Numbered from the stretch's first letter, positions 28,314-37,847 are shown. The stretch: 64,000 bases of DNA from Candidatus Borkfalkia ceftriaxoniphila (GCF_004134775.1 NZ_SDOZ01000002.1:62001-126000); one strand, 5' to 3'. Program-made: numbers and translations. The notes: generated from the sequence alone by a model not told the origin.

Positions 28314-29051
28314 ATGAGAATTCCCGAAAACAGTTTTTTAAGGACGACGCCGATCGCCCACCGCGGCCTGCACGATATAAAAAAAGGCATCCCGGAAAAT
28401 TCCTACGCCGCTTATCAGGCGGCGATCGACAAAAACTACGCCATAGAAATGGACGTGCGTTTTTCAAAAGACGGAAAACTCGTCGTCTTTCACGACGACA
28501 CGCTGGACAGGACGACAGAGGCGAAAGGCCCCGCCATCTCGAAAACGAGAAACGAACTACTCGAACTGCACTTACAGGGCACGCAGCAAAAAATTCCCGT
28601 ATTCGAGGAATTCCTCGAATTTGTCGGAGGGAAAGCGCCCCTTCTCATCGAACTGAAAAACGTACCCGAGCGAAAAGATCTCGTAAGAGCGACGCTTGCG
28701 GCATTAAAAAACTACAAGGGCGAATTTGCACTGCAATCCTTTCAGCCGAAATATGTGTACCAGATGAAAAAGCAAGCCCCGCAGATCTTACGCGGGCAAC
28801 TCGCGACGATCCCCTTAAAAGAAGAGAGCATGCCCGCCGTGCAGAAATGGGCGCTGAAAAACATGCCTTTCCATTTTTTGACCAAACCCGACTTTATCAG
28901 TTTCAATATCGCAAATCTTCCTTTCTCCAAAGCGAGGAGAAAAAACGCTTTGCTCCTCGGCTGGACGGCGCGCACCGAAGAGGAATATCTCCGCGTCAAG
29001 CCCATGATCGATAACGTGATATTTGAGTATATCACCCCCGAAAAACTATGA
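28314..29051 (+). CDS. Glycerophosphodiester phosphodiesterase (GDPD family)
   Basis: The 245-residue cytosolic protein (no signal peptide) has the GDPD motifs IAHRGLHD near residue 17, PENSYAAY near residue 28, and EMDVRFSKDGKLVVFHDD, which supplies metal-binding Glu/Asp and the catalytic His. It also has LLIELKN near residue 105. It releases glycerol 3-phosphate from deacylated phospholipids. GGAGG lies seven bases before the ATG. Monocistronic, ending at a bidirectional terminator. Confidence 0.92.
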   Translation: MRIPENSFLRTTPIAHRGLHDIKKGIPENSYAAYQAAIDKNYAIEMDVRFSKDGKLVVFHDDTLDRTTEAKGPAISKTRNELLELHLQGTQQKIPVFEEFLEFVGGKAPLLIELKNVPERKDLVRATLAALKNYKGEFALQSFQPKYVYQMKKQAPQILRGQLATIPLKEESMPAVQKWALKNMPFHFLTKPDFISFNIANLPFSKARRKNALLLGWTARTEEEYLRVKPMIDNVIFEYITPEKL

Positions 29052-29099
29052 TTTATGCTACACATAGTACTATGCAAATGGCTTGTTTATTAAAAAACA

Positions 29100-29125
29100 A
29101 AGGGCGCGTTTGAATACGCGCCCTT
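29100..29125. terminator. Bidirectional terminator between the glycerophosphodiesterase gene and acpP
   Basis: Arms AAGGGCGCGT and ACGCGCCCTT enclose six bases. T-rich tracts follow on both strands, matching the convergent genes. Confidence 0.88.
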
Positions 29126-29142
29126 CTTCTTTCCTTTTTACC

Positions 29143-29367
29143 TTATTGTAATTTTTCGATCATGTCTACGATGTCTTTGACCGTCTTGACGTTCACGATA
29201 TCGTCTTCGGGAATGGAAATACCGTAATCGTCTTCCAAAGAGATCAACAACTCCACTACGTCGAGCGAATCCGCGCCGAGATCTTTTACAACGTCGCTTT
29301 CCAAAGCAATGGCTTCGGGTTTTAAATTCAACTGTTTCGCGAGCATATCTCTTACCTTTTCAAACAT
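29143..29367 (-). CDS. acpP: Acyl carrier protein
   Basis: The 74-residue acidic helical protein has the phosphopantetheine serine in GADSLDVVEL (Ser34). It carries acyl chains in fatty acid synthesis. No other fab gene is nearby. It has its own promoter just after tex, and a GAGGAGG ribosome binding site upstream. Confidence 0.96.
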   Translation of the reverse strand: MFEKVRDMLAKQLNLKPEAIALESDVVKDLGADSLDVVELLISLEDDYGISIPEDDIVNVKTVKDIVDMIEKLQ

Positions 29368-29395
29368 ACACCTGTCCTCCTCGATTTATTATTCC

Positions 29396-29424
29396 ATTGT
29401 ACTAAAATTCGCAGCAAAAGTCAA
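29396..29424 (-). promoter_or_regulatory. acpP promoter
   Basis: TTGACT (29419-29424) and TACAAT (29396-29401) are 17 bases apart on the minus strand, starting nine bases past the tex stop codon. No FapR-like operator was recognised. Confidence 0.8.
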
Positions 29425-29432
29425 TGAAACTT

Positions 29433-31601
29433 TTATTTGTTTGCCGCTTTTTTCTGTTTCATCGTCAATCCGATACGGTTCTTTTTCACGTCCACGTCCT
29501 TTACCCATACGGTGACCGTCTGCCCGACCTTTAAGACCTCGGAAGGATGCCTGATATATTTATCGGTAATTTCGCTGATATGCACGAGACCGTCCTGATG
29601 CACGCCGATATCGACGAACACGCCGAAATCAACCACGTTGCGGACCGTGCCCGTAAGTTCCATACCCGCCATCAGATCGTTGATATCCATGATATCTTTG
29701 CGGAGTTGAGGCTTGGGCAGCGCGTCGCGGATATCCCTTCCGGGTTTTACGATCTCTGCCACGATATCTTTGAGCGTGGGCACGTCCAGCCCAACTTCCT
29801 TGGCAGCCTTTTCCTCGCCGTACTTTTTTACTTTTTCGGGAAGGTCGGAAATATTGCGCGCTTTGACGTCCTCTTCACTGTAACCGAACAGTTGCAGCAA
29901 TTTTTCCGCCGCTTTGTAAGATTCAGGGTGGACGGCTGTATTATCGAGAATATTTTCGCCGTCGGTGATGCGCAAAAATCCCGCACACTGGGTAAACGCC
30001 TTTTCGCCCAGTTTGGGAACTTTCAGAATTTCTTTACGGGAATAAAACCTGCCGTGCTCCTCGCGGTACGATACGATATTTTTCGCGATCCCCGCATTCA
30101 GCCCCGCAACGTATTTCAAAAGAGAAACGCTCGCGGTGTTTAAATCTACACCCACGCTGTTGACGCAGTCTTCCAAAACGCCCGCCAATACGCTGTCCAG
30201 GCGCTTTTTGTCCATATCGTGCTGATATTGCCCCACGCCGATGGATTTCGGATCGATCTTGATGAGTTCCGCCAACGGATCCTGCAAGCGGCGCGCGATG
30301 GAAACCGCGCTTCGTTCGGAAACGTCGAAATCGGGAAATTCTTCCGCCGCGAGCGGACTCGCGGAATAGACGCTCGCCCCCGCCTCGCTGACGACCATAT
30401 AATTGACCTCTTTTTCCAGTTCTTTTAAAAGATCGGCGACGAAAATTTCACTTTCCTTGGACGCCGTACCGTTCCCGATAGAGATGACGTCCACGTCGTA
30501 TTTATTGATCAGTTCTTTGAGTTTCTTTTTCGCCTCTTCGACTTTGTTCTGCGGAGGCGTGGGATAGACGACCGTCTTATCGAGCACTTTACCCGTGCCG
30601 TCGACCACGGCGATCTTGCAGCCCGTTCTGTACGCGGGATCGAGTCCGAGCGTTACTTTATCTTTGACAGGCGGCTGCATGAGGAGCGGTTTCAGGTTGA
30701 TCTCGAACATTTTGATCGCCTGCTCGCTCGCACTTTCCGTCAGCATAGCGCGGATCTCGCGCTCGATGGAAGGGAAAATCAAACGATCGTATCCGTCGTC
30801 TACCGCCTCCTTGACGAGTTCCGTGGAATAACCGCCGTTTTTCAGATAAGACGCACCCGCGATACGTTTGGCGATCTCGTCGTTTAAAAGAAGTTTGACT
30901 TTCAAAAACCCCTCTTTTTCGCCGCGGTTGACAGCGAGAACGCGGTGACTCTTGATCTCCGCCACAGGCTCGCTGTAATCGGCATACATTTCGTAGGTCT
31001 TGGAATCTTCTTTATCCGTATTGACGAGTTTGGTAGCGATCTCGCCGTTGCGCATAAACAAATTGCGCAACTTTTTGCGCACGTTCGCATCGTCGGAAAC
31101 GATTTCCGCAATGATATCCTTTGCGCCTGCAAGGGCGGCGTCCGTCGTCGGCACGCCCTTATCTTCGTCTATGTATTTTTCCGCTTCGGCCTTCACGTCG
31201 GCATTCGGATCCTGTGCGAGAATAAAATCCGCCAAGGGTTGCAGCCCGCGCTCGATCGCAACGCTCGCACGAGTCTTTTTCTTCTGTTTATAAGGACGGT
31301 AGATATCCTCCACCTCCGTAAGCGTCACGGCGGCGTCCAGCGCTTTTTGGATTTCCTCCGTCATCTTTTCCTGTTCCGTGATCGACTTGGCGACTTCCGC
31401 TTTTCGCTGTTCGAGATTGCGAAGATACGTCAGCCTGTCGTTGAATTCGCGCAACACCTGGTCGTCGCAACTGCCGGTCATTTCCTTTCTGTACCGTGCA
31501 ATGAACGGAATGGTATTCCCTTCGTCGATCAACTGAATAATGTTCTGAGCCCTGTCCTCGCGTATGGGAAATTCTTCCGTCAATTTCTTTAAGATGTCCA
31601 T
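29433..31601 (-). CDS. tex: Tex-family RNA-binding S1 protein
   Basis: The 722-residue protein has the Tex layout: an N-terminal helical region (IIQLIDEGNTIPFIARYRKE), a YqgF/RNase H-like domain (TLGLDPAYRTGCKIAVVDG near residue 320), helix-hairpin-helix motifs (NTASVSLLKYVAGLNAGIA near residue 500), and a C-terminal S1 domain (MELTGTVRNVVDFGVFVDIG). The ATG at 31601 is chosen because GGAG precedes it; a longer frame adds 20 residues without a ribosome binding site. It probably acts in transcription or RNA handling. The upstream TACAAT at 31689-31694 is a candidate -10 without a clear -35. Confidence 0.95.
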   Translation of the reverse strand: MDILKKLTEEFPIREDRAQNIIQLIDEGNTIPFIARYRKEMTGSCDDQVLREFNDRLTYLRNLEQRKAEVAKSITEQEKMTEEIQKALDAAVTLTEVEDIYRPYKQKKKTRASVAIERGLQPLADFILAQDPNADVKAEAEKYIDEDKGVPTTDAALAGAKDIIAEIVSDDANVRKKLRNLFMRNGEIATKLVNTDKEDSKTYEMYADYSEPVAEIKSHRVLAVNRGEKEGFLKVKLLLNDEIAKRIAGASYLKNGGYSTELVKEAVDDGYDRLIFPSIEREIRAMLTESASEQAIKMFEINLKPLLMQPPVKDKVTLGLDPAYRTGCKIAVVDGTGKVLDKTVVYPTPPQNKVEEAKKKLKELINKYDVDVISIGNGTASKESEIFVADLLKELEKEVNYMVVSEAGASVYSASPLAAEEFPDFDVSERSAVSIARRLQDPLAELIKIDPKSIGVGQYQHDMDKKRLDSVLAGVLEDCVNSVGVDLNTASVSLLKYVAGLNAGIAKNIVSYREEHGRFYSRKEILKVPKLGEKAFTQCAGFLRITDGENILDNTAVHPESYKAAEKLLQLFGYSEEDVKARNISDLPEKVKKYGEEKAAKEVGLDVPTLKDIVAEIVKPGRDIRDALPKPQLRKDIMDINDLMAGMELTGTVRNVVDFGVFVDIGVHQDGLVHISEITDKYIRHPSEVLKVGQTVTVWVKDVDVKKNRIGLTMKQKKAANK

Positions 31602-31716
31602 AGTAACTCCGTCGAAAAAATTTGTTATACGTTTGCCCTTGCCAAGCAAGAACGAATGCAAACCCGCCCATGCGGATTTCCGTACTCTATTGTATCATAC
31701 TTTTACAAACTTGGCA

Positions 31717-32412
31717 TTATTTTTTCAAAGTTTTAAGATAATTTTTTTGTTCGTCGGTCAGACGATAGGATTCACGCGCTTTCTGAATGGCTTTATTCAG
31801 CGTTTTTGCAGGAAGAGCGCTGCTCCGCAAAAATTTAACACCTTCGCCGTAGCCCTTGACGAGGATCTCCGCAAGCAGCCACGCCACTGCCATGTGCACG
31901 TAATATTTGGAACAGTCCGCGCGTTCCATGAACGCGAATTCTTTTTCAAAATATTCGGGTATCGTATAATGGTCGAGAAGACAAACGTACGCGAAACGCT
32001 GCACATACTCCCGCTCGTCGCTAACGCATTTTTCGATATAAAAAAGAAACTCTTCGCGCCGCTTTCGAAGACTCTTCAACGTGGAAGTGAAGCAATCGCA
32101 GATCGCCCAGTTGTCGATACGCGGCACAACGATATCCAGATATTCCAAAAGTTCTTCAAAGGTCAGTTTCGCGTATGCGACGGCAAGACATTTGACGAAA
32201 GTCACCTCAAACAGATCGTCGGGGAAACGACAAAGAATGTCCAATTCATCTTTGCCGAGCGCAGCGTATTCTTTCGATATTTTCCGAAGCGCAGGAACCC
32301 GCACGCCGAGCGTGCGATCAAGCGAAAGCACGCAGATCTTTGCGTTAAATTCCCGAAACGACACGTCGGCGTTTTCCCGCAATTTTTCTAAAAGTTCTTC
32401 ATAAGCGATCAT
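31717..32412 (-). CDS. AlkD-like DNA alkylation repair HEAT-repeat protein
   Basis: The 231-residue all-helical product matches the AlkD/DNA alkylation repair family: GVRVPALRKISKEYA near residue 36, the IDNWAICDCFTSTLK segment containing the DNA-facing Asp-Trp pair, and YYVHMAVAWLLAEI near residue 170. AlkD excises N3- and N7-alkylpurines without base flipping. It overlaps the upstream glycosylase gene by 14 bases, giving a two-gene base-repair unit. No terminator is evident after it. Confidence 0.88.
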   Translation of the reverse strand: MIAYEELLEKLRENADVSFREFNAKICVLSLDRTLGVRVPALRKISKEYAALGKDELDILCRFPDDLFEVTFVKCLAVAYAKLTFEELLEYLDIVVPRIDNWAICDCFTSTLKSLRKRREEFLFYIEKCVSDEREYVQRFAYVCLLDHYTIPEYFEKEFAFMERADCSKYYVHMAVAWLLAEILVKGYGEGVKFLRSSALPAKTLNKAIQKARESYRLTDEQKNYLKTLKK

Positions 32413-32905
32413 TTTTTATTTCTCCTTTGTACAGTTCGTCAAGCCGTTCAAACCAAACCCTTTCGGAATACCGCGTATTGGCGGGACTGGTCGAGGGCAT
32501 ACAAAAATACGGCACCGATACATTCTGATATTTTTCAAGAAAGATACGATACGCCGTCGTGCCGTTCAACAATATCGCCCGCAGCGGACAAAGCCCGATC
32601 AAACGCCCGATATCCGCGATCTCGTAGTTTCGGATCTTACTGTCGGAAGAACCCTCTATCTCGCAGGAAGATACCGCGTCCCACAAGGCGATCTTATGTT
32701 CATATAAAAATGAAATTTTTCCCGCCGTATCCGTCGGAATATCTTTCCGAAAATACCCGCACAGCATTTTCCAGAATCGGTTTTGTTTGTTTCCATAATA
32801 GAACTCGACCTTACGGCTCTTCACGGAAGGAAAACTTCCCAAAATCAAAAGACGGCTGTCATTCGGTTGATAAACAGGTTCAAAACCGCCGATTATGTCT
32901 GACAT
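32399..32905 (-). CDS. Uracil-DNA glycosylase superfamily, hypoxanthine/deoxyinosine type (family 6-like)
   Basis: The 168-residue product has the family 6 pattern: LLILGSFPSVKSR near residue 20, FYYGNKQNRFW near residue 36, LWDAVSSCEIEGSSD near residue 73, and a terminal SPANTRYS near residue 140. It removes deaminated adenine (hypoxanthine) from DNA in characterised members; uracil activity is possible. The ATG at 32905 has only AAGGG about 12 bases upstream. It overlaps the AlkD-like gene, and both enzymes act on damaged purines. Confidence 0.85.
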   Translation of the reverse strand: MSDIIGGFEPVYQPNDSRLLILGSFPSVKSRKVEFYYGNKQNRFWKMLCGYFRKDIPTDTAGKISFLYEHKIALWDAVSSCEIEGSSDSKIRNYEIADIGRLIGLCPLRAILLNGTTAYRIFLEKYQNVSVPYFCMPSTSPANTRYSERVWFERLDELYKGEIKNDRL

Positions 32906-32933
32906 AGTACTATCTAAACCCTTTAAAACAAAG

Positions 32934-32961
32934 AATACAGCACCTTTTTAGGCGCTGTATT
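32934..32961 (-). terminator. Terminator after the M16 protease gene
   Basis: Arms AATACAGC and GCTGTATT with an imperfect inner extension, followed on the minus strand by CTTTGTTTT. It lies 11 bases past the stop codon. Confidence 0.75.
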
Positions 32962-32971
32962 ACATTTTTAT

Positions 32972-34216
32972 TTAATGAAGCAGGAAAGGCTTGTCTAACT
33001 TCCCGACCGCCCCCGCAGCCATCTTTTCCTCGCGGAAACTTACATCGATGGCACGGGCGACGTCGTCCCGAGTGAGCGTATCGATGGCGGAAACGCGGGC
33101 ATCGAAGTCGAAGATCTCATCTGTAAAGAGAAGATGTTTACCGTACACGAGCATCTGGGAAGCCGTGCTCTCCTGTCCCAGAATGAGGGAAGACCTCAAC
33201 TGTTCCCTGCCGCGCACGAGTTCCTCTTCGGTAATACCGTCCTTGCAAAGGCGGCTGATCTCGCCGCGCACCGCCGCGAACGCCTTTTCCGCACTCTGCG
33301 GATTTACACCCGCGTACACGATCAGCGAACCGCATTCGGTATAGGCGGAAATATACGAATAGACGGAATACGCCAACCCCAACTGCTCGCGCACTTTCTG
33401 AAACAGGCGCGAACTCATGCCGCCGCCGAGAACATAGTTCATCAGATTTCCCGCGTCGAGCATTTTATCGTCGCGGCGAAACGAGGGAAACGCGAGCGCG
33501 AAATGCACCTGTTCGATATCTTTTTTCTTGAAAAGGCTCTGCGATGGATAGAAAATTTCGGGCTTGCGGTCCTCTCTTTTGCGCTTGGGGATCTTGCTTT
33601 CGATATAGGTTTCCACAAGTTCTTCAGCATATTTTTCGTCTATATTTCCCGCAAAAGAAATTACGATATTTTCGGGCGCATATCGCTTTTGAATATATTC
33701 CAAAAGATTTTCGCGGGTAAAGGACGAAACGTTTTTCGCCGGCCCTAAAATACTCCTGCCGTAGCCGCGATTGCCGTAAAACGCCTGTGCGAGAACATCG
33801 AAACACAGATCGTCGGGCGTGTCTTCGGTCATGGAAATTTCCTCGAGAACAACTCCTTTTTCGCGCTCCATCTCGTCTTCGGGAAAGACGGAATTCAAAA
33901 AGAAATCGGATAAAATTTCAAAAGCCTCCCCCGCATGGTCCGAGGTGGATTTGGAATAGTAGCAGGTGATCTCCTTGGAAGTAAAGGCGTTGACCTGCGC
34001 GCCGATACGGTCCATCGCATCGGAGATCTCAAACGCAGTGCGTTTATCCGTCCCCTTGAACATCATGTGTTCGATGAAGTGCGATATTCCGTTTTCGCCG
34101 TCCGTTTCAAAGGTCGAGCCGGTGCCCACGATGATGCCCGTACTGACCGACCACAGCCCCTCGATCTTCTTCACGATGAGCCTTAGTCCGCTGTCGAATT
34201 TCTTGTAATACGTCAT
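32972..34216 (-). CDS. M16 zinc peptidase (YmxG/MlpA-like processing protease)
   Basis: The 414-residue protein has the inverted zinc motif HFIEH near residue 47 and the distal glutamate in KGVVLEEISMTEDTPDD near residue 115. The C-terminal M16 half includes GGGMSSRLFQKVREQLGLAYSVYS. No signal peptide, so it is cytosolic. It lies 32 bases after the YlxY-like gene, the same order as in B. subtilis (pnpA-ylxY-mlpA). CGGAG precedes the ATG. Confidence 0.93.
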   Translation of the reverse strand: MTYYKKFDSGLRLIVKKIEGLWSVSTGIIVGTGSTFETDGENGISHFIEHMMFKGTDKRTAFEISDAMDRIGAQVNAFTSKEITCYYSKSTSDHAGEAFEILSDFFLNSVFPEDEMEREKGVVLEEISMTEDTPDDLCFDVLAQAFYGNRGYGRSILGPAKNVSSFTRENLLEYIQKRYAPENIVISFAGNIDEKYAEELVETYIESKIPKRKREDRKPEIFYPSQSLFKKKDIEQVHFALAFPSFRRDDKMLDAGNLMNYVLGGGMSSRLFQKVREQLGLAYSVYSYISAYTECGSLIVYAGVNPQSAEKAFAAVRGEISRLCKDGITEEELVRGREQLRSSLILGQESTASQMLVYGKHLLFTDEIFDFDARVSAIDTLTRDDVARAIDVSFREEKMAAGAVGKLDKPFLLH

Positions 34217-34248
34217 AATTTCTCCGTTATGTATAATTATTTTTGCCG

Positions 34249-34968
34249 CTAAACCTTTTCCAGACCGCTGATATTTTCCGATACGGTCACGGCGTGCAGC
34301 GAATGTTCTTTATAGTATTCGAGCACCGCGGGCAACGCCGCGGCGGTATGTTTGGTCGGATGCATCAAAACGAGATCCCCTCCCGACGCCTTTTGCGTGG
34401 CGCGCGAGAAGACGAGTTGTTCGTCGTGGTCGCGCCAATCGATGGTATCTTTCGACCACATAATGACTTTATATCCCAATTCCTTTGCGACTTCTACCGT
34501 AGTCGGCGAGTAGGCACCCGAGGGCGGCGCGAACAGTTTAATCTGCGCGTCGGTCAAAGCCCGCACCAGTTCGCCGCAAAGATATATTTCCTGACGGTTT
34601 TCCGCCGCGTTCAGTTTGTCGTGGTCTTTATGAAAGTAGCCGTGATTGCCCAGTTCATGCCCGCGGGACGCGATCTCACGCAAAACCTCGGTATTGTCGT
34701 CCGCCCAGGAGCCGCCCACGAAAAAAGTCGCTTTCACGCCGTACTCATCCAACGAATCCATGATGTCGAGCACGTATTCGGATCCCTGATAGACGTTGAA
34801 CATCAGCGAGATCATATCGCTGTCGGTATTCCCGTTATAGTAAACGCCGTCGCTCTTGCCGCCCGCCGTGGAAATGCCCAGCGGGATGAAACACACCGCG
34901 CCGACCGTTAATATGATCAGCGCGAGCGCAACGTTGGTTACGATCGCAAGTTTGCTTTTGCCGTCCAA
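34249..34968 (-). CDS. ylxY: YlxY-like polysaccharide deacetylase homologue lacking the metal-binding Asp motif
   Basis: The 239-residue product has an N-terminal membrane anchor (LAIVTNVALALIILTVGAV) and a NodB-homology domain. Motif 1, normally TFDDG, reads MFNVYQG, so both aspartates are lost. Motif 2 is GNHGYFH, motif 3 is FAPPSG and motifs 4 and 5 are DTIDW and LMHPT. The NV-x-x-G-x-E, FAPPSG and MHPT pattern matches the spore-associated YlxY family, whose members also lack the usual motif 1. Start is TTG with GAGGT upstream. The protein is probably extracytoplasmic; enzymatic activity is doubtful. Confidence 0.87.
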   Translation of the reverse strand: MDGKSKLAIVTNVALALIILTVGAVCFIPLGISTAGGKSDGVYYNGNTDSDMISLMFNVYQGSEYVLDIMDSLDEYGVKATFFVGGSWADDNTEVLREIASRGHELGNHGYFHKDHDKLNAAENRQEIYLCGELVRALTDAQIKLFAPPSGAYSPTTVEVAKELGYKVIMWSKDTIDWRDHDEQLVFSRATQKASGGDLVLMHPTKHTAAALPAVLEYYKEHSLHAVTVSENISGLEKV

Positions 34969-35058
34969 ATTAGTTTACCTCATTTTCCGAAATAGTTTGC
35001 AAAAAAAACAAAAGTTTTTTCTCATTCAATTATATTCGGAAAAAGACGGGATTATGAA

Positions 35059-35460
35059 CTATTCGGTTTCATGCAGCGCGCGTTTCAAATCACGGAAATA
35101 TGTTTTTTGCTGCAAGCGCATATAGAAATAGGCGGGCACAATGAGAATCTTACGTTTCGGCCGAATATTTTCGGTAAAAACGGCGAGCGTCTTTCCTCCC
35201 GATTCGCTCAATTCACCCGTCCAGTCCCCGACGAAATTTTCATTTTCCATCGAAAAGGCATATCGGGTAACAGGCTGAAAATCCGTGACAATAAACCGCG
35301 TTTCCACGCCGCCCGTCGAAATTTCGGTAAATTTATTTCCCTGTTCAAAAACCTCGATGCGGGAAATATCCGAGCGCCAGGCACAATCGCTTAAATCGGT
35401 AATCACTCGCCACACCTCAGAAATGTGACTTTGAAAAACTTCTCTGCGCTTAACTTTCAT
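35059..35460 (-). CDS. SRPBCC (polyketide cyclase/START-like) family protein
   Basis: The 133-residue small soluble protein has the SRPBCC pattern: VFQSHISEVWRVITDLSDCAWRSDI near the N-terminus, a central beta sheet (RFIVTDFQPVTRYAFSM), and a C-terminal amphipathic helix (YFYMRLQQKTYFRDLKRAL). It should bind a hydrophobic ligand; the ligand is unknown. It starts seven bases after mutS2 with an AGAGG ribosome binding site, so it is the last gene of the U32-mutS2 unit. Confidence 0.8.
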   Translation of the reverse strand: MKVKRREVFQSHISEVWRVITDLSDCAWRSDISRIEVFEQGNKFTEISTGGVETRFIVTDFQPVTRYAFSMENENFVGDWTGELSESGGKTLAVFTENIRPKRKILIVPAYFYMRLQQKTYFRDLKRALHETE

Positions 35461-35467
35461 TTTTCCT

Positions 35468-37840
35468 CTACTTCAATTTGACGATGGTCACGCCCGCCTC
35501 GCCCTCGCCGTAGACGCCCGAGCGAAACTCCCCGACGTTTTTATGACCGCGAAGATGATTGCGGATCCCCTCTTTGAGTTTGCCCGTACCGACGCCGTGT
35601 ATGATCTTGACTTCCTCCAATCCCGTCAATACGGCGCGGTCGATAAAGGCGTCCACTTCGGCGACCGCCTCCATGACCGTTTTACCGAGCAGGTTGATCT
35701 CCAACTGCACAGCCGCGGGCGCACTTACTTTGCGCACGACTTGCACGTTTTGTTTTTTATCCTTGATCGGTTTCTTCTCGTATATCCGATAGAGTTCTTC
35801 CGCTTTTACCGTCAGACGCATATTTCCGCAACGCACCTCCGCGCGTTTTTTCTTCGCGTCCACGGAGAGAATTTCGCCCTTAGACTGCATCGCGCCGACG
35901 TATACCGTATCGCCCGCCCGCAGGGAAGAAAGATCCGCTTTTTCAAGGCGGGGTTTTTCCGTTTCCTCCGCCTCGTTCGCATACGCCTGATCCGCCAACT
36001 TATTTTTCAACGTGCGCGCGCGGATGAGATCGGCATCGGATACGTTGCGGGAAGAGGCGAGCTTTTCGATTTCCGCCAGCAATTCTTCCGCCGTTTCCGT
36101 CTTTTCGTTGATGATGCGCCGACTCTCCACTTTCGCGTTGAGATAAAGTTTTTCGCGCTCTTTTTTCAGTTTTTCCCGTTCCGCATCCACCGCGGACACT
36201 TTTTCGCTCCATTCGCGTTTCAAGCGTTCCGCCTCTTGTTTTTCGGCGTCAGCCTCCACGCGAGAAAGTTCCGCCTGCCGCACGATGTTTTCGAAACGCT
36301 GCGCCCCCTCCGACAAATTGGCGAGCGCAGAAGACAATATTTCCTCTTTGAGCCCCAGCCGCCGCGAAATGGCGATGGCGTTGGAACTTCCCGGCAGACC
36401 GATGCTGATCCGGTACAGCGGCTGCAAGGTTGTCATGTCGAATTCCATGCTCGCGTTTTCAATCCCGTCGGTGGAATAGGCGAATTCTTTGAGAGATGAA
36501 TAATGCGTGGTGATGATGCCTTTGCATTTGAGGCTCAGCAAATAGGAGATCACCGCCTTGGCGATCGCCTGCCCTTCGTCGGGATCCGTGCCTCCGCCCA
36601 ATTCGTCGATAAGGACGAGGGAATTTTTATCCGCATTTTCGGTGATCTCGATCACGTTTTTCACGTGCGACGAAAAAGTGGAAAGATTTTCTTCGATACT
36701 CTGGGAATCCCCGATATCGCAAAAAATATTTTCAAATACCGCAACCGTACTCGGGCCCGAGGCGGGAATAAATATCCCGCAGCAAGCCATCAAACAGAAC
36801 AGTCCGCACATTTTGAGCGTGACCGTCTTGCCGCCCGTATTCGGTCCGGAAATCAAAAGCAGGTCGTACTTGTCGCCCAGAGAAACGCTGACGGGGATCG
36901 CCGTCTTTGCGTCCAATAAAGGGTGCCTCCCCTTGACGATATCGATGACGCCGCGGGCATTGAGCCGAGGCCGCACGCATTTGTTTTTATAGGAATATTC
37001 CGCTTTCGCGTAGCAGCGATCGAGTTCGGAAAGGCGGTCTATATCTTCTTTCAATTTCTCGTATATTGCGCCGACGCGATTAGATAGTTGCAACAAAATG
37101 CGCTCGACTTCTTCCTTTTCGTCGCTCATCAGCGTGCGCAACTCGTTATTGAGTTCCAGAACATATTCGGGCTCGATGAAAAACGTCGCACCGCTCTGCG
37201 AACGGTCGTGCACGAAACCCTTGATCTTGCTTTTATACTCGGCGCGCACAGGCAGAACATAACGGTTGTCACGCATCGTCACGACGCCGTCCTGCAAATA
37301 TTTGGAATCCCCGCCCGTCAGATACGCGGACAGTTTGGCGCGGATCTTTTCGTTGAGGCTGCGGATCGAGCGGCGGATCGTATACAGAGCGTCGCTTGCG
37401 TAGTCGCTCACCTCGTCTTCGGAAACTATCTTATTTTGGATATCGTCTTCCAGCGCCGTGTCGAAATAAATCCTGTCGGCGATCTCGCGCATATATACGA
37501 TCTTTTCATCGTAGACAGACGCCACGCTCTTATAGGCGATGCGCGCGGAACGAAGCAGCGCGCACACGCTCAGAAGTTCTTTACACGAGAGCGCCGAACC
37601 CTTTTGCGCGCGCTCCAATTCGTCCGTGAAAGCCCCGAAATCTTCGATCTTGCCCACGCCGTATCGGTACAAAAGAAGATCCGCTTCCGCCGTGAGATTC
37701 AAAAGATATTCCGCCTCACACTCTTCTGTCTGCGGACGAATGGAAAGCATTTCACTCTTCGTTTTCTGCAAAACGGCAAAGGAAGAAACGCTCTTCAAAA
37801 TTTTATTCAGTTCCAATTTTTCCAAAATTCGTTCGTTCAT
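35468..37840 (-). CDS. mutS2: Endonuclease MutS2
   Basis: The 790-residue protein has MutS core helices, the ABC ATPase with Walker A GPNTGGKTV near residue 340 and LIDELGGGTDPDEG, a long charged coiled coil (about residues 520-620), and a C-terminal Smr nuclease domain (LLGKTVMEAVAEVDAF, IIHGVGTGKLKEGI). It lacks the mismatch-recognition domain of MutS. MutS2 acts on recombination intermediates or collided ribosomes. The ATG at 37840 is used: GAGGTG just before it overlaps the U32 stop codon; a GTG two codons earlier is possible. Confidence 0.96.
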   Translation of the reverse strand: MNERILEKLELNKILKSVSSFAVLQKTKSEMLSIRPQTEECEAEYLLNLTAEADLLLYRYGVGKIEDFGAFTDELERAQKGSALSCKELLSVCALLRSARIAYKSVASVYDEKIVYMREIADRIYFDTALEDDIQNKIVSEDEVSDYASDALYTIRRSIRSLNEKIRAKLSAYLTGGDSKYLQDGVVTMRDNRYVLPVRAEYKSKIKGFVHDRSQSGATFFIEPEYVLELNNELRTLMSDEKEEVERILLQLSNRVGAIYEKLKEDIDRLSELDRCYAKAEYSYKNKCVRPRLNARGVIDIVKGRHPLLDAKTAIPVSVSLGDKYDLLLISGPNTGGKTVTLKMCGLFCLMACCGIFIPASGPSTVAVFENIFCDIGDSQSIEENLSTFSSHVKNVIEITENADKNSLVLIDELGGGTDPDEGQAIAKAVISYLLSLKCKGIITTHYSSLKEFAYSTDGIENASMEFDMTTLQPLYRISIGLPGSSNAIAISRRLGLKEEILSSALANLSEGAQRFENIVRQAELSRVEADAEKQEAERLKREWSEKVSAVDAEREKLKKEREKLYLNAKVESRRIINEKTETAEELLAEIEKLASSRNVSDADLIRARTLKNKLADQAYANEAEETEKPRLEKADLSSLRAGDTVYVGAMQSKGEILSVDAKKKRAEVRCGNMRLTVKAEELYRIYEKKPIKDKKQNVQVVRKVSAPAAVQLEINLLGKTVMEAVAEVDAFIDRAVLTGLEEVKIIHGVGTGKLKEGIRNHLRGHKNVGEFRSGVYGEGEAGVTIVKLK

Positions 37841-37847
37841 ATTCACC

